The notes beneath the pieces were generated by a model that searched no databases, was not told the DNA's origin, and saw only the letters and a list, made by a program, of their open reading frames with translations. Below, piece by piece: positions 10,479 to 23,103 of a stretch of DNA of 64,000 nt. Where the stretch lies: positions 1 to 64,000 of the forward strand of contig CACKBU010000002.1 in the NCBI GenBank assembly GCA_902598485.1. Reading direction: 5' to 3'. The translations under genes were made by a program, and so were the position numbers. The number at the start of each line of letters is the position of its first letter. The first letter of the stretch is position 1. The stretch is from an uncultured Pelagibacteraceae bacterium. Lineage in GTDB: Bacteria; Pseudomonadota; Alphaproteobacteria; Pelagibacterales; Pelagibacteraceae.

Positions 10479-13057
10479 TAAATCAAATTATCATCAATTT
10501 TAATAGCTGAAACAACTTTTTCTTCTCCTGATAACTTAATTATTCTCACACCTTGAGTGTTTCTGCCTGCAGTTCTAATTTCTTTAACAGCAACTCTTAT
10601 AACCCTACCTTTGTTAGTAGAAATTAAAATTTCATCTCCCTCATAAACAGGAAATGATGAAGTAATATTTCCATTTCTAGGTGAATTTACTATTCCTATA
10701 ATACCTTTTCCACCTCTGTTTGTAACTCTGTAATCTATATGTGATGTCTTTTTACCATAACCATTCTCACTTATTGATAAAACAAATTTTTCTCTTGCTT
10801 TTAATTCAGATTTTTCATCTTTCGATTTTTTTCCATTTTTATTAATTTTATCATTATCGATAACTGATAAAGATACTATTTGATCATTAGGTACTAACTC
10901 TATACCTTTAATTCCTTTAGAAGATCTACCTTTAAAAACTCTAAGTTTCTTGGCTTCGAATCTAATGCATTTTCCAAATTTTGTACTTAAAATTACATCC
11001 TGATCATCTTTACAAATTTTAACCCCTACAATTTTATCATTGTTATCCAATTTCATCGCAATTTTTCCAGATGCATTAATTGACGAAAAATCTTCTAGAC
11101 TATTTTTTCGCACTTTTCCCTTCGCTGTAGCAAAAATTATTTGATAATTTTTTAAATCTGTTTCATCTTCAGGCATTGGCATAATGGAGCTTATTGCTTG
11201 ATGACTCTTCAAGGGTAAAATATTAAATAAAGACTTTCCTTTTGATGAAGATGACCCCTCTGGGATTTTCCATGCTTTTATCTTGTAAACTAAACCCTCG
11301 GTAGAAAAGAAGAGTACCGAAGTATGAGTATTTACAGATAATGTTTGAACAACAGAATCTTGATCTCTAGTTGTTATGCCTGATTTTCCTTTACCACCTC
11401 TTTTTTGTTTTTTTACTCCATCTAAGGAACCTCTTTTTATGTATCCTTGTAATGTAACTGTAATTATAACCGATTGTTTTTGAATAGTTTCTTCAATATC
11501 ATAATTTAAAACAGCATCTATAATTTTAGTTCTTCTTGGAATTGCAAATTTTTCCTTGATATTTTTTAATTCTTCACTGATTACTTTTAAAAGTTCTTTT
11601 TTTGATGAAATAATCTTTTTATATTTAGTAATTAGTTCGGCTAATTTTTTAATTTCAACTTCGATTTCATTTATTCCTAATGCAGTTAATTTTTGAAGTC
11701 TTAATTCCAAAATAGCTATAACTTGTGGTTCTGATAAAGAATAAAGATTTTTAACTTTTTTTCCTTCTACTAAAGAAATTAATTTTTGAGATTTATTTAT
11801 TTTCCATTTAGTTTTTAGAATTGATATTTTAGCATCATCGGGTGTTTTAGATGATCGAATAATTTTTATTATTTTATCTAAATTTTCAACTGAAACAGAT
11901 AATCCTATAAGTATATGGGCACGCTCTTCTGCTTTTTGAAGATTAAATTTAGTTTTCTTAATTACTACATCTTCTCTAAAAGTTAAAAAATTAGATAAAA
12001 AATCTTTTAGTGTGCAAGTTTGAGGTTTTCCTTCAACAATAGCTAAAGTATTAAAACCAAAAGAACTTTCTATTTGAGTATTTTTATATAATTGTCTCTT
12101 TATAGTTTCTGGTTCTACACCGTTTCTTAAATCTATTGCTACCCTGATACCTTCCCTGTTTGACTCATCTCTAATATCTCTTATTCCTTCAATTTTTTTT
12201 TCTCTTACTAATTGAGCAATCCTTTCATTTAAAACAGATTTATTAACTTGATAAGGTATAGAAGTTATTACCAGTCTTTCACGTCCATTTTTTTGTTGTT
12301 CAATTGAAATTTCACCTCGAATCTTAAAGGACCCTCTCCCATTGTTATATCCTTGTTTAATTATATCTTTGCCTATAATTATACCACCGGTTGGAAAATC
12401 TGGACCAGGTATATGTTTCATTAACTCTCTAATTTTAATATCTTTATTATCAATTAAGGCCAACGTACCATCTATAATTTCACCTAAGTTATGAGGAGGT
12501 ATACTGGTTGCCATACCAACAGCGATACCACCAGCTCCATTTACTAATAAATTTGGAAACTGTGCTGGTAAAACACTAGGTTCTTTCTCGGTTTCATCGT
12601 AATTGCTTTTGAAAGAAATTGTGTTTTTTTCAATATCATCAATTAAATATTGAGAAACTTTTGATAAACGAGTTTCGGTATATCTCATTGCTGCTGCAGG
12701 ATCACCATCTATAGAACCAAAATTTCCTTGGCCTTGAATTAAAGGTAGGCTCATAGAGAAATCTTGAACCATTCTAACTAAAGCATCATAAACAGACTGA
12801 TCACCATGAGGGTGATATTTACCAATAACATCTCCAACTATTCTTGCAGATTTTCTAAATTGTTTAGACCAATCATATCCGCCTTTGTACATTGCATATA
12901 AAATTCTTCTATGAACTGGTTTTAATCCGTCTCTTACATCAGGAAGTGCACGACTTACAATTACACTCATTGCATAAGAAAGATATGATGAGCTCATCTC
13001 ATCATGCATTGAGATTAATTTTATATTTTTATCATTAAACTCTTCAGTATTTTTCAT
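10478..13057 (-). CDS. gyrA: DNA gyrase subunit A
   Basis: [46 protein letters not shown]. Confidence 0.97.
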   Translation of the reverse strand: MKNTEEFNDKNIKLISMHDEMSSSYLSYAMSVIVSRALPDVRDGLKPVHRRILYAMYKGGYDWSKQFRKSARIVGDVIGKYHPHGDQSVYDALVRMVQDFSMSLPLIQGQGNFGSIDGDPAAAMRYTETRLSKVSQYLIDDIEKNTISFKSNYDETEKEPSVLPAQFPNLLVNGAGGIAVGMATSIPPHNLGEIIDGTLALIDNKDIKIRELMKHIPGPDFPTGGIIIGKDIIKQGYNNGRGSFKIRGEISIEQQKNGRERLVITSIPYQVNKSVLNERIAQLVREKKIEGIRDIRDESNREGIRVAIDLRNGVEPETIKRQLYKNTQIESSFGFNTLAIVEGKPQTCTLKDFLSNFLTFREDVVIKKTKFNLQKAEERAHILIGLSVSVENLDKIIKIIRSSKTPDDAKISILKTKWKINKSQKLISLVEGKKVKNLYSLSEPQVIAILELRLQKLTALGINEIEVEIKKLAELITKYKKIISSKKELLKVISEELKNIKEKFAIPRRTKIIDAVLNYDIEETIQKQSVIITVTLQGYIKRGSLDGVKKQKRGGKGKSGITTRDQDSVVQTLSVNTHTSVLFFSTEGLVYKIKAWKIPEGSSSSKGKSLFNILPLKSHQAISSIMPMPEDETDLKNYQIIFATAKGKVRKNSLEDFSSINASGKIAMKLDNNDKIVGVKICKDDQDVILSTKFGKCIRFEAKKLRVFKGRSSKGIKGIELVPNDQIVSLSVIDNDKINKNGKKSKDEKSELKAREKFVLSISENGYGKKTSHIDYRVTNRGGKGIIGIVNSPRNGNITSSFPVYEGDEILISTNKGRVIRVAVKEIRTAGRNTQGVRIIKLSGEEKVVSAIKIDDNLI

Positions 13058-13062
13058 AGAAA

Positions 13063-13512
13063 TTAAAATGGAATTTCATCATCCATATCTGACACTTGTG
13101 AAGAATCCTCAATGTTATTTTGTTGAGTTGTGTCATTTTGAATTCCACCGGTTGAATTACCTCCACCTAACATTGTCAGTGAAGAATTATATCCTTGTAT
13201 AACTATTTCAGTTGAATATTTATCTTGTCCCGATTGTTCATCTTTCCATTTTCTTGTTGTAAGTTGTCCCTCTACATAAACTTGTGCACCTTTTTTTAAA
13301 TATTGTTGAACAACATTTACTAAACCTTCGTTAAATACAACTATACGGTGCCACTCTGTTTTTTCTTTTCTTTCACCAGTGTTTTTATCTTTCCAGGATT
13401 GACTTGTTGCAAGGCTTAATCTGGCTACACTTTTGCCATTTACCATTTGCTTGATTTCAGGATCTGCGCCCAAACGACCAATTAATAATACTTTATTTAA
13501 ACTTCCAGCCAT
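13063..13512 (-). CDS. ssb: Single-stranded DNA-binding protein
   Basis: [26 protein letters not shown], acidic C-terminal tail MDDEIPF. Confidence 0.97.
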   Translation of the reverse strand: MAGSLNKVLLIGRLGADPEIKQMVNGKSVARLSLATSQSWKDKNTGERKEKTEWHRIVVFNEGLVNVVQQYLKKGAQVYVEGQLTTRKWKDEQSGQDKYSTEIVIQGYNSSLTMLGGGNSTGGIQNDTTQQNNIEDSSQVSDMDDEIPF

Positions 13513-13600
13513 AATATTTAATATTTGTTAAATTAGTTAATTAGATTTATATCACAATTCTTCTGAATATTAATTTTATTAACTCAAAGCAACTAAAATT

Positions 13601-16453
13601 ATGATGAAAAAGATAGTTATTAAGGGCGCTAAAGAACATAATTTGAAGAATGTTACTGTAGAGATTCCAAAAGACAAATTTGTGGTCATAACGGGTCTAT
13701 CAGGGTCAGGAAAATCATCTTTAGCTTTTGATACTATATACGCAGAAGGTCAGAGACGGTATGTAGAAAGTTTATCTGCATATGCACGTCAATTTTTAGA
13801 TAAAATGAAAAAACCAAATGTTGATTTAATTGAGGGATTAAGTCCAGCTATTGCAATAGAACAAAAAAATACTTCAAAAAACCCAAGATCTACTGTTGCA
13901 ACTGTGACAGAAATTTATGATTATATGAGAGTATTATACGCTAGAGCAGGAATCCCCTACTCGCCATTTACAGGTAAACCAATAACCTCTCAAACAATTA
14001 CACAAATAGTAGATTTAGTTAAAAAATTACCTAAAAAATCAACAATATATATTTATGCTCCAGTAGTAAGAGGTCGTAAAGGTGAATATAAAAAAGATAT
14101 TTTAAGCTACAAGAGAAGAGGATTTAGAAAAATTAAAATTGATAATGTTTTATATGATATAGAAAAATCACCTAATCTAGATAAAAAACTTAAACATGAT
14201 ATTTCAATCTTAGTCGATAGAATAGTTTTAAATTCTAAACTTGGAAACAGATTAGCCGAAAGTATTGAAACAGCTGTAAATTTGGCTAACGGTTTAGTAT
14301 TTGTCGAATATGAGGATGAAACACTACCTCAAAAATTTAGAAAAATTGAAAAGTTAATTTACTCTACTAAATTTGCTTGCCCTGAAAGTGGTTTTACAAT
14401 TGAGGAAATTGAGCCAAGACTTTTTTCATTTAACAGCCCCTATGGAGCTTGCGAAGAGTGTGAGGGAATTGGAATGAAATTAAATGTTGATCCAAATTTA
14501 GTTGTTCCTGATGAAAGAAAAAGTTTAGCTGATGGAGCAATCGAACCTTGGTCAAAATCAACTACTCTATATTATGCTCAAACCTTAGCATCTTTAGCAA
14601 AACATTATGGTTTTTCTTTAGATGAAAAATGGAAAAAATTACCAAAAAAAATTAAAGATATTATTCTTTATGGCTCTGATGAAGATGAAATTAAATTTAA
14701 TTATGATGATGGATACGAAAAGTATTCATACAAAAAAACTTTTGAAGGTGTAATTAATAATCTTGAACGAAGATTTTTAGAGTCTGATAGCGAATGGAAA
14801 AGAGAAGCTATTGCTGAATATCAATCTGATACCGCATGTGAAGCGTGTAATGGTGACAGATTAAAACAAGAGGCATTATGTGTTAAAATCAATGATCTTA
14901 ATATTAGTGATGTAACAAAAAAATCTATTTTAGATGCAGCAGAATGGTTTAAAAATTTAGAAAATAACCTCGATAAAAGACAATTTAAAATTGCTGAACA
15001 TGTTTTAAAAGAAATAAATGAAAGATTAAATTTCTTACTTAATGTTGGTTTAGACTATTTAACACTATCTAGAGAATCTGGAACTTTATCAGGTGGAGAA
15101 GCTCAAAGAATAAGATTAGCTTCACAAATTGGATCTGGTTTAACAGGTGTGTTGTATGTTTTGGATGAACCATCAATTGGATTACACCAAAAAGATAACG
15201 TGAAGCTTATTAATGCATTAAAAAGATTACGAGATCTTGGCAATACAGTCATTGTTGTTGAGCATGACACCGAGACAATGGAAAATGCAGATCATATTAT
15301 TGATCTTGGTCCTGAAGCCGGAAGTAATGGTGGTCAGATAACAGCTCAAGGATCATATGAAGAAATTAAAAAAGACAAAAATAGTATTACAGGACAGTAT
15401 CTTGCTAATAAAAAAACAATTGAAATTCCAAAATCACGACGTTTAGCTAAAAATGGAAGGTTTGTAGAAATCAATGGTGCAAGTGGAAATAATTTAAATA
15501 ATGTGAACCTAAAAATCCCAACTGGAACATTTACCTGTATTACTGGTGTTTCTGGAAGTGGAAAATCTACTCTAATATTACAAACATTGTTTCATGCTTT
15601 AAATTTAACTTTAAATAATAAAGCAAGAAAAGCACCTAAATCATTTAAAGGTTATAAGGGCGTTGAATTAATTGATAAAATAATTGATATTGACCAGTCA
15701 CCTATTGGTAGAACTCCAAGATCAAATCCAGCAACATATACGGGAGCCTTTGGTCCTATTAGAGATTGGTTTACAAGCCTACCAGAGTCCAAAACAAGAG
15801 GATATAAACCTGGAAGATTTTCTTTCAATGTTAAAGGAGGTAGATGTGAAGCTTGTGAGGGTGATGGTGTAATCACATATGAGATGCATTTTTTACCTGA
15901 TGTTTATATACAGTGTGATGAATGTAAGGGTACCAGGTACAATAGAGAAACTTTGGAAATTAAATTTAAAGGTAAAAGTATTGCTGATGTTTTGGATATG
16001 TCGGTTGATGAAGGGTGTGAATATTTTGAAAATATATCTAATATAAAAACAAAACTATTAACTCTGAAAAAAGTTGGATTGGGTTATATAAAAATCGGCC
16101 AGCAAGCAACTACATTATCAGGAGGTGAAGCACAACGAATTAAGCTTGCAAAAGAACTTTCAAAAAGATCAACGGGAAGAACTATGTATATTTTAGATGA
16201 ACCAACCACAGGTTTGCATCAACATGATATAAAAAAACTTTTAGAAATACTTCACACATTTGTAAAACTTGGGAACACAGTAGTTGTCATTGAACATAAT
16301 TTAGATGTAATTAAAACAGCAGATTACATTGTGGATATGGGCCCTGAGGGTGGTGTAAAAGGTGGTAATATTGTCGCCGAGGGAAAACCTGAAGAAGTAT
16401 GTAAAGTTAAGGATAGTTATACCGGTCAATTTTTAAAACCTCTATTAGCTTAG
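13601..16453 (+). CDS. uvrA: Excinuclease ABC subunit A
   Basis: Two ABC ATPase halves ([20 protein letters not shown]), LSGGEAQRI twice, Zn-finger cysteines. Confidence 0.97.
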   Translation: MMKKIVIKGAKEHNLKNVTVEIPKDKFVVITGLSGSGKSSLAFDTIYAEGQRRYVESLSAYARQFLDKMKKPNVDLIEGLSPAIAIEQKNTSKNPRSTVATVTEIYDYMRVLYARAGIPYSPFTGKPITSQTITQIVDLVKKLPKKSTIYIYAPVVRGRKGEYKKDILSYKRRGFRKIKIDNVLYDIEKSPNLDKKLKHDISILVDRIVLNSKLGNRLAESIETAVNLANGLVFVEYEDETLPQKFRKIEKLIYSTKFACPESGFTIEEIEPRLFSFNSPYGACEECEGIGMKLNVDPNLVVPDERKSLADGAIEPWSKSTTLYYAQTLASLAKHYGFSLDEKWKKLPKKIKDIILYGSDEDEIKFNYDDGYEKYSYKKTFEGVINNLERRFLESDSEWKREAIAEYQSDTACEACNGDRLKQEALCVKINDLNISDVTKKSILDAAEWFKNLENNLDKRQFKIAEHVLKEINERLNFLLNVGLDYLTLSRESGTLSGGEAQRIRLASQIGSGLTGVLYVLDEPSIGLHQKDNVKLINALKRLRDLGNTVIVVEHDTETMENADHIIDLGPEAGSNGGQITAQGSYEEIKKDKNSITGQYLANKKTIEIPKSRRLAKNGRFVEINGASGNNLNNVNLKIPTGTFTCITGVSGSGKSTLILQTLFHALNLTLNNKARKAPKSFKGYKGVELIDKIIDIDQSPIGRTPRSNPATYTGAFGPIRDWFTSLPESKTRGYKPGRFSFNVKGGRCEACEGDGVITYEMHFLPDVYIQCDECKGTRYNRETLEIKFKGKSIADVLDMSVDEGCEYFENISNIKTKLLTLKKVGLGYIKIGQQATTLSGGEAQRIKLAKELSKRSTGRTMYILDEPTTGLHQHDIKKLLEILHTFVKLGNTVVVIEHNLDVIKTADYIVDMGPEGGVKGGNIVAEGKPEEVCKVKDSYTGQFLKPLLA

Positions 16454-16503
16454 ATTTAACAACTTAAAAATATCAAAAAATTAGTGTATAATTATATCGA
16501 ATC

Positions 16504-17106
16504 ATGAGTAATTTACTGTCATCATTATCAAAAACAATTCACACATCACTTGCTTTAGCAATAATATTGTTTTTAGGATTATTTTATTTAAACGATGGAA
16601 TAGCTATTGATACATTATTCTGGAGCTGGTTGTTTAGATATATACATGTGATTGTTGCAATTATGTGGATTGGATTATTGTGGTATTTCAATTTTGTTCA
16701 AATTCCAAACATGGGAAAAATTCCAGATGAACAAAAACCAGCTATTGGCAAAGTAATTGCTCCTGCAGCATTATTTTATTTTAGATGGGCTGCAGCGATA
16801 ACTGTTCTTTCAGGTTTAATTCTTGCTTATCTTAATGGATATCTTCATGATGCAATGACTTTAAGTATAGGTTCAGGAGTACCTAAGCACACTGCAATTG
16901 GAATTGGAATGTGGCTAGGAATTATAATGGCATTTAACGTATGGTTTGTTATTTGGCCAAATCAAAAAAGAGCTTTAGGAATGGTTGAAACCGATCCAGA
17001 GACTAAGGCAAAGTCAGCTAAAACTGCTATGCTATTCTCAAGAACAAATACCCTATTATCATTACCAATGTTGCTAACAATGGTAATAGCTCAAAACTTA
17101 TATTAA
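16504..17106 (+). CDS. Urate hydroxylase PuuD N-terminal-like membrane protein (no cytochrome c domain)
   Basis: WLFRYIHVIVAIMWIGLLWYFNFVQIP..., GMWLGIIMAFNVWFVIWPNQK; ends after the TM domain with no CxxCH. Confidence 0.7.
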   Translation: MSNLLSSLSKTIHTSLALAIILFLGLFYLNDGIAIDTLFWSWLFRYIHVIVAIMWIGLLWYFNFVQIPNMGKIPDEQKPAIGKVIAPAALFYFRWAAAITVLSGLILAYLNGYLHDAMTLSIGSGVPKHTAIGIGMWLGIIMAFNVWFVIWPNQKRALGMVETDPETKAKSAKTAMLFSRTNTLLSLPMLLTMVIAQNLY

Positions 17107-17107
17107 A

Positions 17108-17998
17108 TTATTTTTTTTCATCTTCTCTTAGAACAGTTTTTTGGGAAACTCTTAGTCTAACCAATACAGTATTAGCTATATAAATTGACGAATATGTTCC
17201 AAAAACAACACCAAGTATCATTGCTAATGAAAACCCTTTTAATATTTCACCACCAAAAAAATAAATTGCTAATAAAGCAAGTAAAGTAGTTGCAGATGTT
17301 ATTATAGTTCTTGATAAAGTTTCATTAATCGAAATATTTGTTAATTCAAAAATCTTAATATCAGAATATTTTCTAAGATTTTCTCTAACACGGTCAAAAA
17401 TTACAACAGTATCATTCATGGAGTATCCAACTATTGTTAACACTGCTGCTATAATTGATAAATTAATTTCAAAACTAAATAGTGAAAAAACTCCCAGAGT
17501 TACAATTACATCATGAAACAAAGCTAAAATTGCACCTAGACTAAACTGCCATTCAAATCTAATCCAAATGTAAATAAGCATTAATGCTAATGACAAAGAT
17601 ATTGCTATAACACCAGATTTTAATAATTCGGCACTAACTTTTGGACCAACATTTTCAACTCTTCTAAAATCATAATTGTTTCCAAAAGATTTATCCAAAT
17701 TAACTTTAATTTCTTCAATGATGTTCTTTTTATTATCTTTATTTTCAAATTTTACTAAAAAATCAGTATCATTTCCAAATTTTTTAACTGAAACATCTCC
17801 TAAATCCATTTGATTAAATCTATCTCTTAATGAACTAACATTTATTTTGGAGTCTGAAGCTCTAAGTTCAACTAATGTACCACCTTTGAAGTCTATACCA
17901 AAATTAAGTCCTTTAAATATTAACAATAGTAAAGAAATAACAATTAATATTGATGATAATAAATTAAAGTGATTATAATATTTATTAAAAGCAATCAT
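17108..17998 (-). CDS. secF: Protein translocase subunit SecF
   Basis: GIDFKGGTLVELR, YSMNDTVVIFDRVREN. Confidence 0.95.
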   Translation of the reverse strand: MIAFNKYYNHFNLLSSILIVISLLLLIFKGLNFGIDFKGGTLVELRASDSKINVSSLRDRFNQMDLGDVSVKKFGNDTDFLVKFENKDNKKNIIEEIKVNLDKSFGNNYDFRRVENVGPKVSAELLKSGVIAISLSLALMLIYIWIRFEWQFSLGAILALFHDVIVTLGVFSLFSFEINLSIIAAVLTIVGYSMNDTVVIFDRVRENLRKYSDIKIFELTNISINETLSRTIITSATTLLALLAIYFFGGEILKGFSLAMILGVVFGTYSSIYIANTVLVRLRVSQKTVLREDEKK

Positions 17999-19551
17999 TA
18001 GATTAATTTTTCCTTATCTTTATTTCTTGATACATAAATACTTGTGAACAACCTTGCTATGAAATAAACTGAAAATAGTGTTGTAAATATTCCAACTCCT
18101 AAGGTTACAGCAAAACCTTTCACTGGACCTGAACCCATGAAAAATAAAATAATTGCAGCTAATAATGTAGTAATGTTGGCATCTAAAATTGCTGTTCTTG
18201 ATTTAGTATAACCACCATCAAAAGCTAAAATATTATTATTCTCATCTTTTAGTTCCTCTTTAATTCTCTCAAAAATTAACACATTTGCATCAACTGCCAT
18301 ACCTACAGTTAGAATAATCCCTGCAATACCAGGCAATGTTAAAGTAGCTTCAAATAAAGTTAAAACACCTAAAAGAATAAACAAATTAACTATTAGTGTT
18401 ACATTGGTAATTAATCCAAAAATTTTATATTTTACGAACATAAAAATTATCACCAATATAAAACCTATTGCTAAAGCAATCATTCCTGCATTAATTGAGT
18501 CTTGTCCAAGATCTGGTCCAACTGTTCTTTCTTCAATTATTTCTAATGGTGCTGGCAATGCTCCCGATCTTAATAATAAAGCTAGATCAGTTGCTGTTTG
18601 AAAAGTAAAGCCACCACTTATCTGACCAGAACCACTAGCAATCGTATCTCTAACTACAGGTGCACTAATAATTTTACCATCTAAAACGATTGCTAATTGT
18701 TTTCCAATACCAGTTGATGTTGCCTTACCAAACCTCTTTGCACCTACTCTATCTAAAGTAAATGAAACAATTGTTTGGTTAGCTTGAGTATCCATTTTTG
18801 GTTGTGCATCGAGTAAATTTTCACCACTTATTATAATTCTTTTACTAACTGTGGCTTCTTCTAGGCCATTTTCAAATTTTAACTTTTCAACTCCGAAACG
18901 ATCATTTTCATCATTTGTTACAAAGCGAAAAGTAAGGTTTGCAGTTTTACCAAGTAATGATTTTATTCTCATTGGATCATCTAATCCAGGTAACTCTACT
19001 AAAATTCGGTTGTTTCCTCTTTTAAGTATGTTTGGCTCATTAGTTCCAACCTCATCAACTCTCCTTCTAACTATTTCTATAGCTTGATCTTGAGAAGAAG
19101 TTTTAAGTTTAATTAAACCTTGTCTTGAAAAATTTACTTTTAAATTTAACCCTGTATCTTCAATTTCTAACTGATGTGATTTAAATCTTGGGTAATAAGG
19201 GTTAAGGTCGCTATTTTCATCCTTAAAAATATCTAAGACAGATTGCTTATCATTTTCTGTTACATTAAAAAAAATATTTTGATTTTCTATTTTTATATTA
19301 TTTATTTTAATATTTTTTTCTTTGAAGTAATTTCTAATTGTTGTTGTTAGGTTTTGTAATTTTTGCTCAATTACAGGTTCATTATCAATTTCAAGTAATA
19401 GATATGATCCTCCTTGAAGGTCTAAACCTAGATTAATTTTTTTATCAAAAAAAATATCATCAAATTTAAAAAGATTTGATGAAGCTATTAAAATAAATAA
19501 AACTGAAAAAAGAGTTATAAATAAAATTCTTAACTTAGAGAAATAAAGCAC
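17998..19551 (-). CDS. secD: Protein translocase subunit SecD
   Basis: LGLDLQGGSYLLLE, VGMAVDANVLIFERIKEEL. Confidence 0.95.
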   Translation of the reverse strand: MLYFSKLRILFITLFSVLFILIASSNLFKFDDIFFDKKINLGLDLQGGSYLLLEIDNEPVIEQKLQNLTTTIRNYFKEKNIKINNIKIENQNIFFNVTENDKQSVLDIFKDENSDLNPYYPRFKSHQLEIEDTGLNLKVNFSRQGLIKLKTSSQDQAIEIVRRRVDEVGTNEPNILKRGNNRILVELPGLDDPMRIKSLLGKTANLTFRFVTNDENDRFGVEKLKFENGLEEATVSKRIIISGENLLDAQPKMDTQANQTIVSFTLDRVGAKRFGKATSTGIGKQLAIVLDGKIISAPVVRDTIASGSGQISGGFTFQTATDLALLLRSGALPAPLEIIEERTVGPDLGQDSINAGMIALAIGFILVIIFMFVKYKIFGLITNVTLIVNLFILLGVLTLFEATLTLPGIAGIILTVGMAVDANVLIFERIKEELKDENNNILAFDGGYTKSRTAILDANITTLLAAIILFFMGSGPVKGFAVTLGVGIFTTLFSVYFIARLFTSIYVSRNKDKEKLI

Positions 19552-19565
19552 TTAACTAAAAATAA

Positions 19566-19859
19566 TTATTTTTTAACTTCTTGAGTATTTGTATTAACAA
19601 GACTTTGAATACCAGTTGATTTAACTATCTCAACCTTTACGTTTTCAGCAATTTCTACTTCAACTTTATCATTATCAATTAGTCTCTCCACTGTGCCTGT
19701 AATTCCACCAGAAGTAACAACCTTGTCACCTCTTTTTAGACTTTCAACCATTGCCTTATGCTCTTTAACTTTTTTTTGCTGTGGTCTGATTAAGAAAAAA
19801 TAAAAAATAACAAAAATTAAAATTAACGGTATAAATTGTCCTATTCCTGAGCCTTCCAT
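19566..19859 (-). CDS. yajC: Preprotein translocase subunit YajC
   Basis: FFLIRPQQKKVKEHK, GDKVVTSGGITGTV; upstream of secDF. Confidence 0.94.
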   Translation of the reverse strand: MEGSGIGQFIPLILIFVIFYFFLIRPQQKKVKEHKAMVESLKRGDKVVTSGGITGTVERLIDNDKVEVEIAENVKVEIVKSTGIQSLVNTNTQEVKK

Positions 19860-19914
19860 AAATCTCCTTATAAATTATGTGAATATTTATACTATCTATG
19901 TAATTAAAACAACT

Positions 19915-21174
19915 TTATTTAGCTGAAATCAATTCCAAATTATTCATATACGGTCGCAATACCTTTGGAACAATAATCGAACCATCTTTTTGTTGATAGT
20001 TTTCTAGTACAGCAATTAAAGTTCTGCCCACAGCTAAACCACTTCCATTTAATGTTGCAACAAAAACAGTTTCCTTGTTTTTATTTTTATATCTTGATTT
20101 CATTCTTTGGGCCTGAAATGTTGAACAAGAAGAACATGATGATATTTCGCGATACTTGTTTTCTGATGGTAACCAGACTTCAATATCATAGGTTTTTTCA
20201 GCACTGAAACCCATATCACCCGAACATAAAATTACTTTTCTATATGGTAATTCTAACTTATCCAGTATATCTGTTGCACAGTTTGTCATTCGCTCTAATT
20301 CTTCAATACAATTTTCTTTTTCAACAATACTGACCATCTCAACTTTATAAAATTGATGTTGTCTAATCATTCCTTTGGTATCTTTTCCATAACTACCTGC
20401 TTCTTTTCTAAAACATGGAGTTGAAGCAACAAATCTCATTGGTAAATCTTTTTGGTCAACAATTTTATCCTTAACAATATTTGTTAAAATTACTTCAGCA
20501 GTTGGAATTAAAAATTTTCTATCAGATCCTTCATCAAATTTTATTTCAAATTGATCGTTTTCAAATTTTGGTAATTGGCCAGTTCCATACATCGTATTAT
20601 CAGAAGCAATCAATGGAGGTGAAATCTCTTGATAGCCATTTTGAACAATATGGGTATCTAACATAAAGTTAGATAATGCTCGTTCCAATAACGCTAACTC
20701 TTTTTTAACAAATACAAATCTTGATCCAGTTGTTTTTGTTGCAAGATCAAAATCAAGCATACCTAAATTTTCACCAAGTTCGTGATGAGATTTGGGCTTA
20801 AAATCAAATTCTGGAACTTTTCCAGCTTTTAAAACTTCTACATTATCATTTTCATCTTTGCCATTTGGAACATCTTGATGAGGTATATTTGGTATACTTG
20901 ATAAAATATTATCTAATTCAATTTTAGTATTTTTCTGTTGCTCAGCAATCTTTTCTAATTCAGTAGAGATTTCTTTAGATTTTTTGAATAAACTTTCATC
21001 TTTAGATTTTGAAATATCTTTTTTTTCTTTTTCTAAATTTTCTTTCTTATGAATTAAATCTCTATTTAATTCATCAAGCTTTTTTAAATTATTAAAATCA
21101 ATTTTAACTGAACGCTTTTCAAGATCTTTTTCAAATTTTGAATAGTCTTTTCTAATTTCTTTTAAATTATGCAT
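19915..21174 (-). CDS. serS: Seryl-tRNA synthetase
   Basis: Class II motifs, [53 protein letters not shown]. Confidence 0.96.
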   Translation of the reverse strand: MHNLKEIRKDYSKFEKDLEKRSVKIDFNNLKKLDELNRDLIHKKENLEKEKKDISKSKDESLFKKSKEISTELEKIAEQQKNTKIELDNILSSIPNIPHQDVPNGKDENDNVEVLKAGKVPEFDFKPKSHHELGENLGMLDFDLATKTTGSRFVFVKKELALLERALSNFMLDTHIVQNGYQEISPPLIASDNTMYGTGQLPKFENDQFEIKFDEGSDRKFLIPTAEVILTNIVKDKIVDQKDLPMRFVASTPCFRKEAGSYGKDTKGMIRQHQFYKVEMVSIVEKENCIEELERMTNCATDILDKLELPYRKVILCSGDMGFSAEKTYDIEVWLPSENKYREISSCSSCSTFQAQRMKSRYKNKNKETVFVATLNGSGLAVGRTLIAVLENYQQKDGSIIVPKVLRPYMNNLELISAK

Positions 21175-21937
21175 CAGTTTTTTCTAAATTTTTGTTTTCT
21201 ATAAATTTTACTGAAAATATTGATAATTCATATAAAATTAATAATGGAATTGCTAAACCTATTTGAGTAATTGGGTCTGGTGGTGTAAGTAATGCAGCAG
21301 CAGCAAATATAATTATAACAACATACTTTCTTCTTTCTTTTAGAAATTGACTGTCAACAACACCTATTCTTGCTAATAAACTTAAGACTATGGGCAGTTG
21401 AAAACTTATCCCAAATGCAAAAATTAACTTCATAACAAGTGACAAGTATTCATTTACTTTGGCTTCTAGCTGAATTGGTAAACTTGTAGACATCCCTGTA
21501 CTTTCAAATGATAAAAAGAATTTAATAGCTAAAGGCATTATCAAATAGTAGACAAGCATGCCTCCTAAAAAGAAAAGGATTGGTGTTAGTACAAGATACG
21601 GAAGTATGGCAACTTTTTCATGTTTATATAATCCCGGTGCAATAAATTTCCATATTTGCATAAGTATAAATGGGCAAGTCACGAAGAAAGCTGTGAAAAA
21701 GGATACCTTAATATAAGTTAAAAAAGTTTCTTGTAAGGCTGTAAAAATAAGCCTTCTATCAGACCCATCATCTTTTACAGCTTGAGCAAATGGATCAACT
21801 AAAAAACCGTATATATGTTCTGCAAATACGTAACAAATAACAAAAAAGATTATTAGAAATATAAAACTATGTATTAATCTTTTTCTTAGTTCTGTTAGAT
21901 GGCTAACAAATCCACCTTCATTTTCTTCATTGCTCAT
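21167..21937 (-). CDS. tatC: Twin-arginine translocase subunit TatC
   Basis: [35 protein letters not shown]. Confidence 0.95.
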   Translation of the reverse strand: MSNEENEGGFVSHLTELRKRLIHSFIFLIIFFVICYVFAEHIYGFLVDPFAQAVKDDGSDRRLIFTALQETFLTYIKVSFFTAFFVTCPFILMQIWKFIAPGLYKHEKVAILPYLVLTPILFFLGGMLVYYLIMPLAIKFFLSFESTGMSTSLPIQLEAKVNEYLSLVMKLIFAFGISFQLPIVLSLLARIGVVDSQFLKERRKYVVIIIFAAAALLTPPDPITQIGLAIPLLILYELSIFSVKFIENKNLEKTDA

Positions 21938-22148
21938 CTTTTTTTGTTTCTTTTTTTATTTCATTATCAATTTTTTCTTCATCAATTTCTAAATTTGAAA
22001 CTTCATTTTGAATATTGCTCACATATCTTTTTGCAGTCCCTATCCAAGAACCTGCTTTCTTTAACATGATTGGAAAATCTTTGGGACCAAGAACAATAAT
22101 AGCAATACCAACAACAATTAATATCTCAAACCAACCAATAGTAGGCAT
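21927..22148 (-). CDS. tatB: Sec-independent translocase protein TatB
   Basis: IGWFEILIVVGIAIIVLGPKDFP...; between tatA and tatC. Confidence 0.9.
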   Translation of the reverse strand: MPTIGWFEILIVVGIAIIVLGPKDFPIMLKKAGSWIGTAKRYVSNIQNEVSNLEIDEEKIDNEIKKETKKDEQ

Positions 22149-22153
22149 GTGAT

Positions 22154-22354
22154 TTAATCTTTGTTTTCTGAGTCTTTATTTTCGTCGGATATATTTTTTG
22201 GCTCTGTATCGTCAGTTACATCTGACGCCATTCCTTTTTTGAAACTTTTAATTCCCTTAGCTACATCACCCATTAGACTAGAGATTTTACCTCTTCCAAA
22301 TAATAAGACTACTAATATAACTACGATTGCTATTTGCCAAATTCCTATGCTCAT
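22154..22354 (-). CDS. tatA: Sec-independent translocase protein TatA
   Basis: [40 protein letters not shown]. Confidence 0.93.
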   Translation of the reverse strand: MSIGIWQIAIVVILVVLLFGRGKISSLMGDVAKGIKSFKKGMASDVTDDTEPKNISDENKDSENKD

Positions 22355-22401
22355 GAAAAACTTATAACCTTTTTATGGTTAATTTAAAAGTTACTTTTTT
22401 G

Positions 22402-23103
22402 TTAATCTTTCTCTTCTGTATCAAGAGTGCTGTTTAACATTTCATCAATATTAGAATAAATATCCTCTTTTTTTTCTTCTTGTTTTTCTTTATAGAATTT
22501 ACCAGTTCCAAAAATTGCATTATCAACACTAGAACTGTCAATTAATCCAGCAGCACCTAATTCATCAATTGTAGGTAAATCTGATAATTTTTGGAGATTA
22601 AAGTGACTTAAAAATTCATCAGTTGTAACATACTGAATTGGTCTACCTGGTACATCTTTACGACCACCTGGTTTCACCCAGTTGAGTTCCATCAATATTT
22701 CAAGAGTATTCGTTCCGAATGCAACACCTCTTATCTCCTCAATCTCAGCTCTAGTAACAGGTTGGTGATAAACAATTATCGCTAAGGTCTCCACAGCAGC
22801 TCTAGAAAGTTTTTTTTCGACTGTCCTTTCTTGTGACATAATATTTGACAAATTAGGAGAAGTTCTGAAAGACCACTTTTCTTTTATGCAAACTAAATTA
22901 ATTCCACGTTTAGAGTATTCTTGCTGCAACTTTTCTAATGATTTAGATACGCTACCTTTTTTAGTAACTTTGCTTTCGATTGTATCAACATCTAATGGTT
23001 CAGCAGCAGCAAAAATTACTGCTTCAATTTCTTTTTCCAAATCAGATAGCTTAGATGGAAATTTAACGATATTATCTTTTGAAATTTTTTCTTTTTTAAT
23101 CAT
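22402..23103 (-). CDS. scpB: Segregation and condensation protein ScpB
   Basis: EAVIFAAAEPLDVD, ALAIIVYHQPVTRAEIEEIRG-like (ETLAIIVYHQPVTRAEIEEIRGV). Confidence 0.94.
   Translation of the reverse strand: MIKKEKISKDNIVKFPSKLSDLEKEIEAVIFAAAEPLDVDTIESKVTKKGSVSKSLEKLQQEYSKRGINLVCIKEKWSFRTSPNLSNIMSQERTVEKKLSRAAVETLAIIVYHQPVTRAEIEEIRGVAFGTNTLEILMELNWVKPGGRKDVPGRPIQYVTTDEFLSHFNLQKLSDLPTIDELGAAGLIDSSSVDNAIFGTGKFYKEKQEEKKEDIYSNIDEMLNSTLDTEEKD

Noticed and set aside
13513-13600. Possible LexA/SOS box in the ssb/uvrA divergent gap
   Set aside because: I could not find GTTC-N7-GTTC or a similar operator; only AT-rich GTTAA repeats
15652-15876. Antisense/alternate-frame ORFs within uvrA (and similar short ORFs inside secD, serS, tatA, scpB, argS, pst, ilvD, valS, aap, trkA, ntrY)
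   Set aside because: Each lies wholly or almost wholly inside a strongly supported CDS, with no recognisable motifs
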